Assembly (NCBI RefSeq): GCF_026151205.1
Contig: NC_087074.1
Location: 5,706,001 to 5,770,000 of the forward strand
DNA length: 64,000 nucleotides
Reading direction: 5' to 3'
Origin: Bolinopsis microptera
Taxonomy: Eukaryota > Ctenophora > Tentaculata > Lobata > Bolinopsidae
In this document: one piece after another, positions 25,101 to 33,122 of the stretch
How the letters are laid out: each line of letters begins with the position of its first letter
Numbering within the stretch: position 1 is the first letter of the stretch
Translations under genes and position numbers: made by a program
Notes under the pieces: model-generated
What the model was told of the DNA's origin: nothing
Databases searched by the model: none
What the model saw: the letters and a program-made list of their open reading frames with translations, nothing else

Positions 25101-28058
25101 TAATAATAATTAAAAATGTTTCGCAGATTGGCAATTGATCGGTGTAGTTGGTGTTGTACACACTGCACTGATAACGATATCACGTTGTACGTGTAATGTA
25201 AATAGAGTGTGGATAAATGCGAATATATATTCTAAATAACTGATAAATGATATTCCACACAAAGCATGAAATTGTGCTGTATATGAGTGGTGATTTCGCT
25301 CTGAGAATCAGGGTCAGTAGCTCAATTGGTAGAGCAAGAGACGCGAAATCTCGAGGTTCTGGGATCATTCCCCAGTTGTCCCTAGTTTTTCAGAGTTAAT
25401 CATCACATATAGACAGCATGAGAGTAGGCCTGGCCATCTCGAAGTGATCAATCTCTTTTTGAATCAATATTTAATTCATTATGAACATCTGAAATACTAA
25501 TTAATTTCAGATAACTGACCTACTGAGAGCACCAAAACATGATCTGGACCAACTAGCAGATCTGTTACAAGGATGTAACGAGCTGAACTCTCTGCAAGTT
25601 GGTACAATTCTCAGGAAATACAAACCTGGCCCAGACGAGGAACCCGTTTCAAGAGGTAAGTAAATAGTTTAAAGTCTTCCGAAGAATTCAGGTAATATTC
25701 CGAAGAATTCCTAATATCGACATTTTCTGTGGAGCATTGCCATTTTGTAATGGAAGTGACAGCGAGTCTGAGCTTTACATCGTTTAGCAATTAGCATTTG
25801 TTGGGATTGCAGCATGTTATTTAACATTATCCGACTTCCGAGGCCCAAAACATCCACGATTTAAACCATGTTTTAATTTCAGAGTTTATAGAGGCCGCAG
25901 TGTCGATCACAGACTCAATAGTAGATGTAAGGCTGCGAGGCGAGGGGGAGCCAATAGATATGAAAGTACAAGAACCCCTCCTCAGATATCCGCTTCACAA
26001 GCTCACGGCTTGTAACCACGAGCCAGGCTTGACTACTTATACCCAGACTTTCTTCGAGAGAGTATGCGAGGGTTGCGGTTAGTTGCTCTTTTATTATGAA
26101 ATCAGTTGAATTTTACTGTTTGTTGTTATCCGATACTATCAACGGGTACAGTTTTTTATATTTAAAAAAAATTATTGATAAATTTAACACGGAGTTGACA
26201 AAAATAAGCCAATTTTAGGACTACATTAGCTTAAGCTAATGATAATTTCCTCAGACGAAGAGTTGGAACTAAGAGAAAACGTTGGAGGTGACCGTTGGTG
26301 TTTCCGGAAGCCAACAGATGATCACCCTAAAACTGGTAATGAACCATGATAAGCATGCAAGACTGAGGCCTCCCCAGATACCACAGTTCAAACGTTCTAT
26401 TTGTAGTCTGGAACAGCTGTTATTTTGATCCAGGCGCGGGAGACCAAATGGAAAACGCGAAATTATATTTTGTCTACTACTAGCACTAGCTTCATTGCGA
26501 GCACGTGAATATACAAAGCCGCGCGGTATGGATTTGATGTGATCGACGTAATTCAAACATACTGACGAATTCTTGGCTTTTGGCATTTTGTCAGTCTGGA
26601 ATGCACATAGCACTCTCCTGTGAAATACATCCCACAATCTGCACGCGAATAGTTTCTCAAACTGCTAAATATTTTCAGATGACAAGCCCAAATCAGAGAG
26701 TCAGAACATACTGGATCAGTGCGAGATAGCTTCTTACACCATCGCAAGAAATGATCTTAGTCTCGGAGTCAGCATCGTTGGAGGGAAAGATTCAAATAAT
26801 TCTCATTCCGGAATCTTTGTTAAGAATGTGTTTAAAGATGGAGCAGCTTATGAGGTATTTTTATCTGTTTATGTTGATCACCACAGTAAAAAATGATTCC
26901 ATTCTTCATTCGAACGGGACTTTAAACGCATAATGATAATTATAATGAAAGAGCTGAATTCATAATTACATATTACAATTTTAGGACGGACGACTGAAGC
27001 CAGGGGATCAGATACTAGAGGTGAACGGAGTGCCAACAAATGAAATCACCCAAGAAATGGCGGCTGCCCTTCTTGACAGAGAAAGTGAAGCTGTTAGCAT
27101 TACCGTCGCCAAGATGGCTGCTGCTTATTATGGCATCCTCAGTGAAGAAGGTACGTGAATATTTCTACCGCCAACGCTCTTTTTAAAAAAGGAATAATTA
27201 TCTCTCAACAAACTTGCCGTCGACGAATTTTGACATTTTATGAAAAGTTATTGTGACAAACTGACTGTATTGATACACTTACAGATCTGACAGAATCATC
27301 TAGCTACTCTGACATACCTGTATAAATACTGACATATCTAAAACTACCGGTGAGAAGAAGCACTTAGCTTACTGCCAGGCAATTGCTAGAACGGGGACTC
27401 TATTATCAATTATACTAGACAGTTGGCTATTTAGACTAAACTGTAGGATATCAACCCAGAAAATCCTGCTCTGAATTTGTAAAGCTTGCCAAATAACTGC
27501 TACAAGAAGCACATTTTACAAAGATATCGACTGTATACGTTTACAAAATGACAATGGCAATAGCTTACTTTTGCTACATATCATGAATATACCACACCTT
27601 CCAGTTTCTCGCTAAAACCTTTTCTTTCTCCAGGAGCCTCGAGGACCTCCTCCCAGCAGTCCAGCCCCAACACTCCCTCCCCTGCCACCCACAACCACGA
27701 CTCAGACTTCCAGTTCCAAGACCCAGCTGATCCTGATGACATGTTGCTCAGAATGTTGGAGAAAGATACCGGCAGTTTAATAATCCACGATTCTGACGAA
27801 GACCTGGCAACAATTGACTCGCTTAGGAAAGACACAACTTTAACCTCCAACATAAGCGTCAACGAGGTGGTTGTGTTTGGGGTTGAGTCCGCGGAAGTGA
27901 GCTTTGAAGAGGACGAAGTGTTGGAAGATGAGGACAGCTACAGGGTTGGTTACGGAGAGGATGGTTCGGACTGTGAGGATAGTTACAGGGTATCAGCAGA
28001 CCCTCATATCGTAGACACACACGTCCCGCTCAACTTTAGGATTTCAGATGAGGTGTAG
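4119..28058 (+). CDS. AFDN: afadin/canoe-like junctional scaffold (whole gene, about 23 exons)
   Basis: Domain order RA-RA-FHA-DIL-PDZ is diagnostic of afadin/canoe, which in animals binds Ras/Rap GTPases and nectins and links adherens junctions to actin. Exons: 4119-4145, 4487-4869, 5015-5204, 5316-5477, 5637-5893, 6258-6437, 6805-6969, 7136-7319, 7380-7492, 7621-8868, 9020-9160, 11952-12083 (or from 11919), 12259-12363, 12787-12924, 13235-13357, 18006-18134, 18814-18948, 25511-25655, 25883-26077, 26255-26335, 26679-26854, 26985-27150, 27634-28058. Splice phases agree at every junction. The exceptions are inside exon 2, where the frame breaks, and after the FHA domain, where a 60-nt intron is assumed. 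The start at 4119 is chosen because its exon ends in the phase needed by exon 2. The product would be about 1,660 residues. It stops about 140 residues after the PDZ domain, so the long actin-binding C-terminus of vertebrate l-afadin is absent. Confidence 0.9.
4487..4869 (+). CDS. AFDN: afadin exon 2: low-complexity N-terminus with frame break
   Basis: The 5' part reads in the frame set by exon 1 and gives an Arg/Asn/Pro/Asp-rich segment. The 3' part must be read in another frame to give WNSERKEIFHMTFPDK, which leads into RA1 as in other afadins. The second frame is closed upstream by a TAA at 4723-4725; the first is closed at 4853-4855. The exon is 383 nt, one base short of the length that would join the two phases. 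A one-base assembly deletion is the simplest explanation; a real mutation or unrecognised splicing is possible. Confidence 0.65.
5015..5477 (+). CDS. AFDN: afadin RA1 domain exons (5015-5204, 5316-5477)
   Basis: These two exons encode the first Ras-association domain, roughly residues 137-250. It opens with YFGVIQVFLQ, continues through KCVRISSLTDVYELKSIL and the LNVYEVHLGS strand, and ends near GRFVLKLHSD. The ubiquitin-like RA fold binds GTP-loaded Rap/Ras in the family. Donor GTAAGT at 5205 and acceptor TTTCAG at 5315 split the domain in phase 1. Confidence 0.88.
5637..6437 (+). CDS. AFDN: afadin RA2 domain exons (5637-5893, 6258-6437)
   Basis: This is the second Ras-association domain, roughly residues 254-399. 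It includes LRVHADTINSNQPYKTLLVS, LEKYDIRGCGPEEFALFQI and, after the intron, NDCPMAILKKRDTDTSITFE followed by MRRRP. Two acceptors are present 8 nt apart, ending at 5628 and 5636. Only the second keeps the phase of the preceding exon, so 5637 is used. Confidence 0.88.
5905..5926 (+). repeat. poly(G) tract, 22 G in a row
   Basis: An uninterrupted run of 22 G begins 11 nt inside the intron after the donor at 5894. It could form a G-quadruplex in DNA or pre-mRNA close to the splice donor. Its exact length is likely to be unreliable in any assembly. Confidence 0.9.
6805..7492 (+). CDS. AFDN: afadin FHA region exons (6805-6969, 7136-7319, 7380-7492)
   Basis: The first exon gives NVPYLLEINARPGEPPIIFY and leads into the FHA domain. 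The second has the FHA core FVNGTRIPDSVPLHPDDVIT followed by IGRSYKFQFV, as in the afadin FHA. FHA domains usually bind phosphothreonine. The same frame then reaches TAG at 7373-7375 and reopens beyond it. Removing 7320-7379 as a 60-nt GT-AG intron joins the exons in phase. That segment lacks a polypyrimidine tract, so the model here is less certain than elsewhere. Confidence 0.7.
7621..8868 (+). CDS. AFDN: afadin linker exon rich in Arg-Asp-Pro repeats
   Basis: One 1,248-nt exon encodes about 416 residues between FHA and DIL. Its central half (roughly residues 160-350 of the exon) is a dense mixed-charge tract of DPRDR, RDRRD and PRDPR type repeats. Such tracts are expected to be disordered. 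The flanks are Pro/Ser/Thr/Asp/Glu-rich. Acceptor TTTTCCACAG ends at 7620 and the donor GTACCA starts at 8869; both phases are 0. The opposite-strand open frames of this stretch are shadows of the codon bias. Confidence 0.85.
9020..9160 (+). CDS. AFDN: afadin exon leading into the DIL domain
   Basis: A 47-codon phase-0 exon reading LELILPVFFVFDPANIETIL, corresponding to the conserved segment just before and at the start of the DIL domain in afadins. Acceptor TTGGCAG and donor GTGGGTG. Confidence 0.85.
9421..9538 (+). repeat. AT-rich repeat of GAAATATTTGTTA
   Basis: Several near-identical copies of TTATTAGAAATATTTG, alternating with ACAGAAATATTTG, lie in the 9161-11918 intron. Confidence 0.8.
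10140..10672. repeat. cluster of TGTCGAACT/AGTTCGACA motifs
   Basis: Within the afadin intron 9161-11918, two groups (about 10140-10226 and 10540-10672) hold many degenerate copies of TGTCGAACTAGAGT in both orientations, often with ACGTG beside them. This is either a decayed repeat or a cluster of binding sites. No protein-coding signal is present. Confidence 0.65.
11892..11957 (+). repeat. AFDN: tandem duplication of a 33-bp splice-acceptor segment
   Basis: Two adjacent near-identical 33-bp copies of the TTTAACAC.CGATATTG/TGTTTCAGGAGTGC segment each contain a full acceptor, giving AG ends at 11918 and 11951. The copies differ at few bases. Because the unit is 33 bp, either acceptor keeps the reading frame. 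Confidence 0.9.
11919..12083 (+). CDS. AFDN: afadin DIL exon with alternative acceptors (11919 or 11952)
   Basis: The core exon (11952-12083) encodes MFSPTYAMYAILHGAAQDES and the following helix, matching the first DIL helices. Using the upstream acceptor adds 11 residues (ECSLTLDIVFQ). Both choices are in frame and free of stops. Confidence 0.82.
12259..18948 (+). CDS. AFDN: afadin DIL domain core exons
   Basis: Exons 12259-12363, 12787-12924, 13235-13357, 18006-18134 and 18814-18948, all phase 0, continue the DIL (dilute) domain. Landmarks are GGSLFWLTNTLELYHLL, VAIKSSIDSCTEQLIPYLN, VLSIMSTLLYRMLVPEEARR, LLSFINTWISN and LWGLRLQRRLDKLDQWCKRN. The fold is all-helical and shared with class V myosin tails. 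The large gap between 13357 and 18006 is one intron of about 4.6 kb filled by repeats. Confidence 0.88.
12940..13021 (+). repeat. five 18-bp repeats containing CACGTG
   Basis: Starting about 15 nt after a splice donor, AATCACGTGATC plus a TGAGG-type spacer is repeated five times. Four copies keep the CACGTG palindrome; the last has CATGTG. Confidence 0.85.
14626..15432. mobile_element. 807-bp MITE-like element, copy 1
   Basis: The element lies in an afadin intron and has terminal inverted repeats CTACCTTACTCGGGATT, inverted at 15416-15432. Subterminal inverted segments around TTCCCGAACCA and CCGGTCGTTAATAAACCC are also present. It has no transposase; the one open frame inside (14680-14967) has no recognisable domain. 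A nearly identical copy of equal length is at 51658-52464. A TA duplication is possible but is not distinguishable from the repeat ends. Confidence 0.85.
16274..17405 (+). repeat. 13-bp minisatellite, about 87 copies
   Basis: The unit is TATGTAACCCTGG. A recurring variant has TATGTTACCCTGG, scattered roughly every 3-8 units. Single units carry TACATG and GTAGCC changes. The array lies in the 4.6-kb afadin intron. Open frames on the minus strand arise because 13 bp read three times gives a stop-free 13-residue peptide repeat; they are not genes. Confidence 0.97.
18130..18420 (+). repeat. degenerate tandem repeats after an afadin exon
   Basis: The motif CCATATTGGTACAAATTG, with flanking TTTTCGAAAA and TTATTTGATCTCAT, appears three times. 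GTATGTAC.ATTATxTA is duplicated too. Units are roughly 80-110 bp and divergent. The first copy starts at the splice donor itself. Confidence 0.7.
19450..19512 (+). repeat. short tandem repeat CCAGGTTTCAGTAA
   Basis: About five copies of a 14-bp unit, CCAGGTTTCAGTAA/CCAGGTTTCAGTAG, within the 18949-25510 intron. Confidence 0.85.
20913..20985 (-). ncRNA. tRNA-like sequence, inverted copy
   Basis: Minus-strand 73-nt cloverleaf like the copies at 21482 onward, in the inverted left end of the array. It is intact. Confidence 0.55.
21482..21554 (+). ncRNA. tRNA-like sequence (reference copy of the array)
   Basis: The 73 nt fold as a cloverleaf. The acceptor GGGTCAG pairs with TTGTCCC with one T:T mismatch. 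The D stem is GCTC/GAGC, the anticodon stem AGAGA/TCTCG has four pairs, and the T stem CTGGG/CCCAG is perfect. The A-box (TAGCTCAATTGG) fits the Pol III consensus; the B-box (GATCATTCC) is close. The anticodon loop CGCGAAA has G where tRNAs have U33. The nominal anticodon CGA would imply serine, but there is no long variable arm, so a functional serine tRNA is unlikely. It is probably a tRNA-derived Pol III promoter or SINE head. Confidence 0.6.
21829..24681 (+). ncRNA. nine further tRNA-like copies
   Basis: Copies start at 21829, 22177, 22524, 22871, 23218, 23568, 23915, 24262 and 24609. Each is 73 nt and identical to the reference copy as far as could be read. Confidence 0.55.
24956..25036 (+). 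ncRNA. tRNA-like copy with 8-nt duplication
   Basis: An 8-nt duplication (GGAGTTCT type, near 25007-25015) splits the T arm of this copy. That also explains the 355-bp spacing to the next unit. The last copy of the array, at 25311-25383, is intact. Confidence 0.6.
25311..25383 (+). ncRNA. tRNA-like sequence, last copy of the array
   Basis: Intact 73-nt copy followed by the truncated unit end ATCTCGAAGTGA at 25447. Confidence 0.55.
25511..26335 (+). CDS. AFDN: afadin exons between DIL and PDZ (25511-25655, 25883-26077, 26255-26335)
   Basis: The first exon closes the DIL domain (ITDLLRAPKHDLDQLADLLQ and the LNSLQVGTILRKYKP segment). The next two encode about 92 residues without a recognised domain, matching the variable DIL-PDZ linker of afadins. 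All three junctions are phase 1, and all acceptors have T-rich tracts. Confidence 0.82.
26679..27150 (+). CDS. AFDN: afadin PDZ domain exons (26679-26854, 26985-27150)
   Basis: The PDZ domain spans roughly residues 1425-1515. The carboxylate-binding loop is DLSLGVSIVGG (the family has GLSIV). Then follow GIFVKNVFKDGAAYEDGRL, the PGDQILEVNG turn and a final VSITVAKMAA strand. In afadin this domain binds the nectin C-terminus. Confidence 0.92.
27634..28058 (+). CDS. AFDN: afadin last exon: short acidic C-terminal tail
   Basis: About 141 residues follow the PDZ domain and end at TAG 28056-28058. The tail is Ser/Thr/Pro-rich, then strongly acidic, with two SYRV-containing near-repeats (EDEDSYRVGYGEDG and DCEDSYRVS). 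Coiled-coil, proline-rich and actin-binding segments seen in vertebrate l-afadin are missing. Confidence 0.85.
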
Positions 28059-29763
28059 GAACGGGATTCTGTTAGGGTTTTGTTTGGCCCTGTGAGATTT
28101 ATCATAAGTTGCGTCAGTTCGTCCGTGCTGGTTAGGTTTTATTTCATCAGAACTTTTTTTGAAGCTAATCGGATGAGACTATCCAACTAACAAGGACCTC
28201 TAAATTTAAGTGAAGCGGTGAAACAACTATCCACCCCTGTTTCACTACAATGTAGTTTAATCCCAGAACCATAAATACCTTTGGGAATCATAACTTTTAC
28301 CAGAATGCTTCAGTCTTTTTAACCTTTCTGAATTTACATGCATGTTTATATACCTTGAATTAATTTTGAAGCTTTATACTTCAATTTATACATACTGAAC
28401 GAGCGGGGGCCGTTATACGTGTAGAAGCATATTTCTTTTATTTTCCCTTCATTGCAACATTTCAGATTTAAAGATTCTGTTATAAAATCCCGAATAATAA
28501 ACATTTTACGGTAAATCATTTTCAAACAGATTTGTAAAGTGATCAAGTAAGAATGCTCCGACATACAATCCTATGTTACTGTTGGTATTTCGAGTGATTT
28601 TCAGTTATTTTATAAATTTTCATTTATTTTTATACGCCAAATATCGAGTGGTTCAGTGCAGATGCAGATTAATCAGTAATTACCGTTGTGTCTTCAGTTA
28701 AGAGATGATTTAATATGTTATTGAGATTTTCTCCGACTTATAACAATAATAAACCCCGAGCATGGTAACTGACTATGAAGCAGTTCAAAACTAAACTTAT
28801 TGTTGTATTTTGTTAATTATATACATTAAATGACAAGGTCTACATTTTTAAAAGAATGGCTATCATGTAAAACTGTAACAGTACCTGTGCTTCATTCTTT
28901 CTGTTGAATGAATTTAAATTTATTCAGAGTTTTGTTGAAAGGCTTTTTGTCAACAATTTACAATAAGTGAACATTTTTACATTCATTAATCACCAATATA
29001 ATACCAGGCGCTATTGCAGTAGGCCGCGTAGGAATGATATATGACAACACCTCCATATCTTTTTTAACGGAATATTATGATTTCTTTTCAATATAAATAA
29101 GCAAAACTTGGTTTGGTGCTGAGTGTCAACCCTAGGTGAAGCATAATGGTGGGACTCCAGAGTATTAAAATATATATTATAGTGCGGTTAGGATTAGTAC
29201 AGAAATTGTGTAGCTTTTTAATGTAATTACCATTTTTATCGAATGAGAGATTCTTGTTTAATTTGTTCTACAATTTAAAATGTACATTTGGCATATTATA
29301 TCAAAACGAACACTAAAGAGCTCACATCATTTCAATTTAATATTCATCATTTTATTGGTTGATCAGCCAGAAACCCAGTTTAAATATAATGTTGAAAAAT
29401 GGCGACGCCTCACGCAGTGTCTGGCCAGTTCTTTTTCATTATGAGCTTTAGATCACAAAGAATAGGTATGAGGAAGTTTAAGCATACTATTCATACATAA
29501 TTGGTTTCATTCAAAAATGTTAATATTTTACTAATCCATGGACAGAATGTAAATGCTATCAGACTAGGAAACAAAGGCGCGGGCACGTGGAAAATATTAT
29601 CGTGCTTGGTTCGAGCTTTTACATTTTACTTTGAGTTCGATTTGCACAGATGAATGTAAGTAAAAGTTGGTAGAAGCAATAAGCAAACAATTTTACTTTA
29701 GTCATATTTTTTTATAATGATGATATACAGCATACATAAAAGAAAAACAGCATACATAACACC
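28059..29763 (+). other. 3' UTR and flank of afadin, non-genic
   Basis: AT-rich DNA without open frames of note. AATAAA-like signals occur (for example near 28747), but the poly(A) site cannot be fixed. Confidence 0.4.
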
Positions 29764-30216
29764 CTAGGGGTCGTTCACAATTCACATATTACGTAATCTT
29801 TTAATTTGGACAATTTTTACCCCCCTGGCCCTCCGTAATCAGCTTTACACTACACAGCTATTGTGTCAAGATAACACTAGCGTAATCATTTGTAAACCCC
29901 CGTTAAATAATGATACAGTTACGCGTCTAATAATTTCTTCGAAATGTTAGACCGCTGGCAAAGTTGAAAGTGCTGTAAAGTAGTGCGTGCCGGGTTAGTC
30001 CATTATGAATGGTATAGAATTCTCATAATGACAGTTATTACAGTTACACTAAAAGTAAAATTGCATATTCAATATTGCTAAAATATAAACACAGAAAAAT
30101 CTAAGCGATATACTATTACTTATTAATTAAAATAAGTAATTTCTTTTGTTTTACCTTACTCTTAGTCTTAGGAACGAAATACTTATAAGTCGTTTACAGT
30201 TTACAAATTTATATAC

Positions 30217-30776
30217 ATAATAGTAAAATTTGGTTATTTAGAATATATATTCGCATTTATCCACACTATATTTACATTACACGTACAACGTGATATCGTT
30301 ATCAGTGCAGTGTGTACAACACCAACTACACCGATCAATTGCCAATCTGCGAAACATTTAATTATTATTATCACTTCGAGATGGCCAGGCCTACTCTCAT
30401 GCTGTCTATATGTGATGATTAATTCTGAAAAACTAGGGACAACTGGGGAATGATCCCAGAACCTCGAGATTTCGCGTCTCTTGCTCTACCAATTGAGCTA
30501 CTGACCCTGATTCTCAGAGCGAAATCACCACTCATATACTAACTGATAAATGATAACTGATAAATGATATTCCACACAAAGCTTGAAATTGTGCTGTATA
30601 TGAGTGGTGATTTCGCTCTGAGAATCAGGGTCAGTAGCTCAATTGGTAGAGCAAGAGACGCGAAATCTCGAGGTTCTGGGATCATTCCCCAGTTGTCCCT
30701 AGTTTTTCAGAATTAATCATCACATATAGACAGCATGAGAGTAGGCCTGGCCATCTCGAAGTGATAATAGTAAAAT
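30217..30776. mobile_element. second tRNA-like element: inverted pair with flanking direct repeats
   Basis: About 30230-30540 is a minus-strand permuted unit and about 30541-30763 is a plus-strand unit. The outer ends match those of the large array (TTATTTAGAATATAT on the left, ATCTCGAAGTGA on the right). The direct repeat ATAATAGTAAAAT lies at 30217-30229 and 30764-30776. tRNA-like copies are at 30435-30507 (-) and 30628-30700 (+). Confidence 0.85.
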
Positions 30777-31138
30777 CTTTGACTAAAATGTTTGTAACCT
30801 AAAAAGTTATTTTTCATTTTTTAAATTTATTTGAACATAGAAAATAAGTTATTTTAAAATTAAAAGGTTATTTAACAAAATAAAAGATTATTTTTTAACT
30901 GAAATAACCTGTCCGTACGTCGGAGTCAAGTACTAATTATAGTGCGTAATATGATTATGGGGTGGTTCACATATTGTAGGGGGTGCACTATAAAAATAAA
31001 CTTGCTCGGATTTTAAAAATTTTTGTACCACTAGCGCTGTTTTCTAGAGACTGTGAGAATTTTCACAATACCAAATTTGTCATACCTTTTTGGAAAGATC
31101 AGTGAGTTTCGCGCCTAGCTGCCATATTTGATGCTGCG

Positions 31139-31209
31139 TTACCTGGGGACCCCAGGCTATTATGTTCATAAAGATTCGGCGGAATGACAGGCTGAGCGCC
31201 GCCCAGTAA
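31139..31209. mobile_element. small MITE, copy a
   Basis: 71 bp from TTACCTGGGG to CCCAGTAA, flanked by the 8-bp direct repeat ATGCTGCG (31131-31138 and 31210-31217). The family also occurs at 39025, 41214 and 53943. Confidence 0.8.
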
Positions 31210-31879
31210 ATGCTGCGCGGCTTTTGGAGCAAAAATAGCTGTAAAAGTTGCGTAATTTGACCAAATTCGTTGATTTTTGTCGTATTATTCGGATATATCT
31301 TCGGTTCCTTGAATGAGATCATTCTGAAAATTGGCGACGACCTTCCAATAGGGCTTTCACAACTGTCCGAAAAATTTGGTGGATATCAGAGTTAATATGG
31401 TAATCAAAATGGAGCAAAATACGCTGCTTTTAGCTGTAACATAATGTTTATGGTTGGATATGCTTTAAATTTTTCGGACACTTTCCTTGTAAGTTTATGA
31501 GTAAGCTTATCAATTTTTGTTGCAATCGGAGGTCGGGAAAGATACTTAATATCGTATCTATTTGTTTGAAGAAAATTGTGCTGGCCGAAATAAGCGCTAA
31601 AAAACCATCCTACAGTCGGCACGCGCGGCTCACTGTCGATGGCGCACTACCTACATATTGTTATTACGTAATCATTTTTTGAAAATTTTTACCCCCTCCA
31701 GCTCCGTAATTGCAGTTTTACACATAGCTATTATGTCAAAATTACACTAGCGTAATCATTCGGAACCCCCCTCAGCTGATTACGTAATATGTGAACGACC
31801 CGTCGACCCCTAGCTATATTGTATATTGTACGTGCATGTAGTGACACGAGCGTACTAAATCACTCTACAGTCGATCTTC

Positions 31880-32160
31880 GAGATTGTTCTAAAAGGGCCC
31901 CCGACAGTTGAAACCAACTTCAATCGATGTATTTTCGGACGCTGATTCCGAATCACCCCCCATGACATAGGGTTAAAATGCTCCCCTGACGAGATATGGG
32001 CGAAAAACTGTCTCGATCACGTGATATGACAGTATAAGGAAGTTAGTCTAATTTCTCGTTAGGGTTAGGGTTTCAGCATATGCTTTTGTTAAGGATTGGG
32101 TTAGGGTTAGGGTTGGGATCAGATAAGAGGGTTAGGGTTTCGAATAGTCGTTCAGGACCA
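31880..32160 (-). mobile_element. decayed relative of the telomere-motif element
   Basis: On the minus strand it shares TGATTCGGAATCAGCGTCC, the CATTTTAACCCTA segment, TCACGTGAT and an internal CCCTAACCCTAACCC tract with the elements at 56256 and 57041. It is diverged and its ends are unclear. Confidence 0.6.
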
Positions 32161-32365
32161 GCTAGAGAACGGGTTGAAAAAGTCACGTGACAGTCGAGTG
32201 TAGAGTGATTAATTATCATCCGTAGTGACAGTAACAAGTAAGCATGCATGGCGCGCATATTGATTAAAAATTGACATGACAGTGTCGTTAATAATTAGTA
32301 CCTCACGCTTATTGCTTTTAGAAACTAACTTTTTGAAGAGCAGAGTCATTTGTTACAAAAAGGGT

Positions 32366-32455
32366 TATAGCGCGATGCACTACTGGGTCGCGCGCGCATC
32401 AAATAATGCTTTTCGCAACCACGTATGCAGATCGGCGAGATGCGAAGGATTGATG
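32366..32455 (+). repeat. dispersed repeat, empty-site copy
   Basis: It shares GCGCGATGCACTACTGGG, CGTATGCAGATCGGCGA and ATGCGAAGGATTGA with 56200-56645, where the same sequence is interrupted by the element at 56256-56609. Confidence 0.75.
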
Positions 32456-32924
32456 CATCGTGAATAAAAAAAGGGCTAATCGGTGACTGTCATATTGTAA
32501 TAAAATTGTATGTTACCGTTTGGATGTGCATTATTTGTACGATATGCTATGCAGATATCATCATTTGATTTAAAACATTTATCAACGTATATAAATATAT
32601 ACCATCCATCGGCCATTTAAAAGTAAGATTGACGATGATATTTCTAATTTTATGTACTTACTATAATAGTACTAGTAGTAGTAGTAGTACTACTGCAACT
32701 GAAAGTTGAAATACTTATTTTCAATTAAACGTAACATGTAGATGACGCCTGACTCGACTATATTTGCAACTAGCGGCGATTTTTAACCAGTCAGCTAAGG
32801 TGAACATTCGGTTCAGTCACTGCATGGATAGTGTTCACTGTTCACTATACTTATAGCATTCCTAATAATAATAAAACTAAAAGTTATGAAGCCATTTTCT
32901 TAGGAGACGAAATCAAAAATTCCT

Positions 32925-33122
32925 TTTGATTAAGACAAACATTTTAAATTGAAGTAGATTCAAAACCCAAGACCTTTTAAACAATGAAAATATCCAATAT
33001 AATTTGACTTTTTGTTCTCCGGAAGAACAAAAAGAACATTTACAATTGAAGCAGATTTGAGATTGAAAACCCAAGACTTTTAAAACAATGAAAATATCCA
33101 ATTTAAATTGACTTTTTGTTCG
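32925..33122. repeat. two tandem copies of a roughly 97-bp unit
   Basis: Both copies share ACAATGAAAATATCCAAT, TTGACTTTTTGTTC and AACCCAAGAC; they differ by a few substitutions and short indels. Confidence 0.75.

Larger units (their letters stand above)
20692..25460 (+). mobile_element. tRNA-like 347-bp tandem array with inverted left end and 13-bp flanking repeats
   Basis: 20705 to about 21147 is an inverted (minus-strand) stretch of about 1.3 units. From there to 25447 there are about 12.5 direct units on the plus strand. Successive unit offsets are 347, 348, 347, 347, 347, 347, 350, 347, 347, 347, 347 and 355 bp, with very few differences. Each unit holds one tRNA-like sequence and a TAATAATAATT tract that resembles a retroelement tail. 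The whole block is flanked by the perfect direct repeat TCAATCTCTTTTT at 20692-20704 and 25448-25460. There is no coding capacity. It sits in the afadin intron 18949-25510, on the sense strand for the direct units. Confidence 0.9.
29764..31813. mobile_element. about 2-kb interval bounded by inverted ends (MITE pair or one TIR element)
   Basis: CTAGGGGTCG plus GTTCAC and CACATATTACGTAATC at 29764-29800 is inverted at 31776-31813. Just inside, a segment of about 90 bp (TTTTTACCCCC, CTCCGTAAT, CTAGCGTAATCATT, AACCCCC) occurs in direct orientation at both ends, 29813-29908 and 31682-31774. It could be two direct MITE copies with shared ends, or one larger composite element. It contains the tRNA-like inverted pair at 30230-30763 and a small MITE at 31139-31209, so it has taken nested insertions. 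Confidence 0.6.

Noticed and set aside
21351-25368. Repeated 62-codon minus-strand open frames in the tRNA-like array
   Set aside because: They are translations of the same non-coding unit, overlap the tRNA-like sequence, and have no domain or start context.
20705-25447. Hammerhead-ribozyme retrozyme
   Set aside because: I looked in the unit on both strands for CTGANGA followed by a stem and GAAA and did not find a complete core. A descriptor search would settle it.
20705-25447. Helitron-type tandem repeat element
   Set aside because: The 13-bp flanking duplications are not expected for rolling-circle Helitrons, and no CTRR end with hairpin was seen.
32366-32455. GCGCGATGCACTACTGGG as a conserved non-coding element
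   Set aside because: It recurs at 56200 with an insertion, so it is a dispersed repeat.
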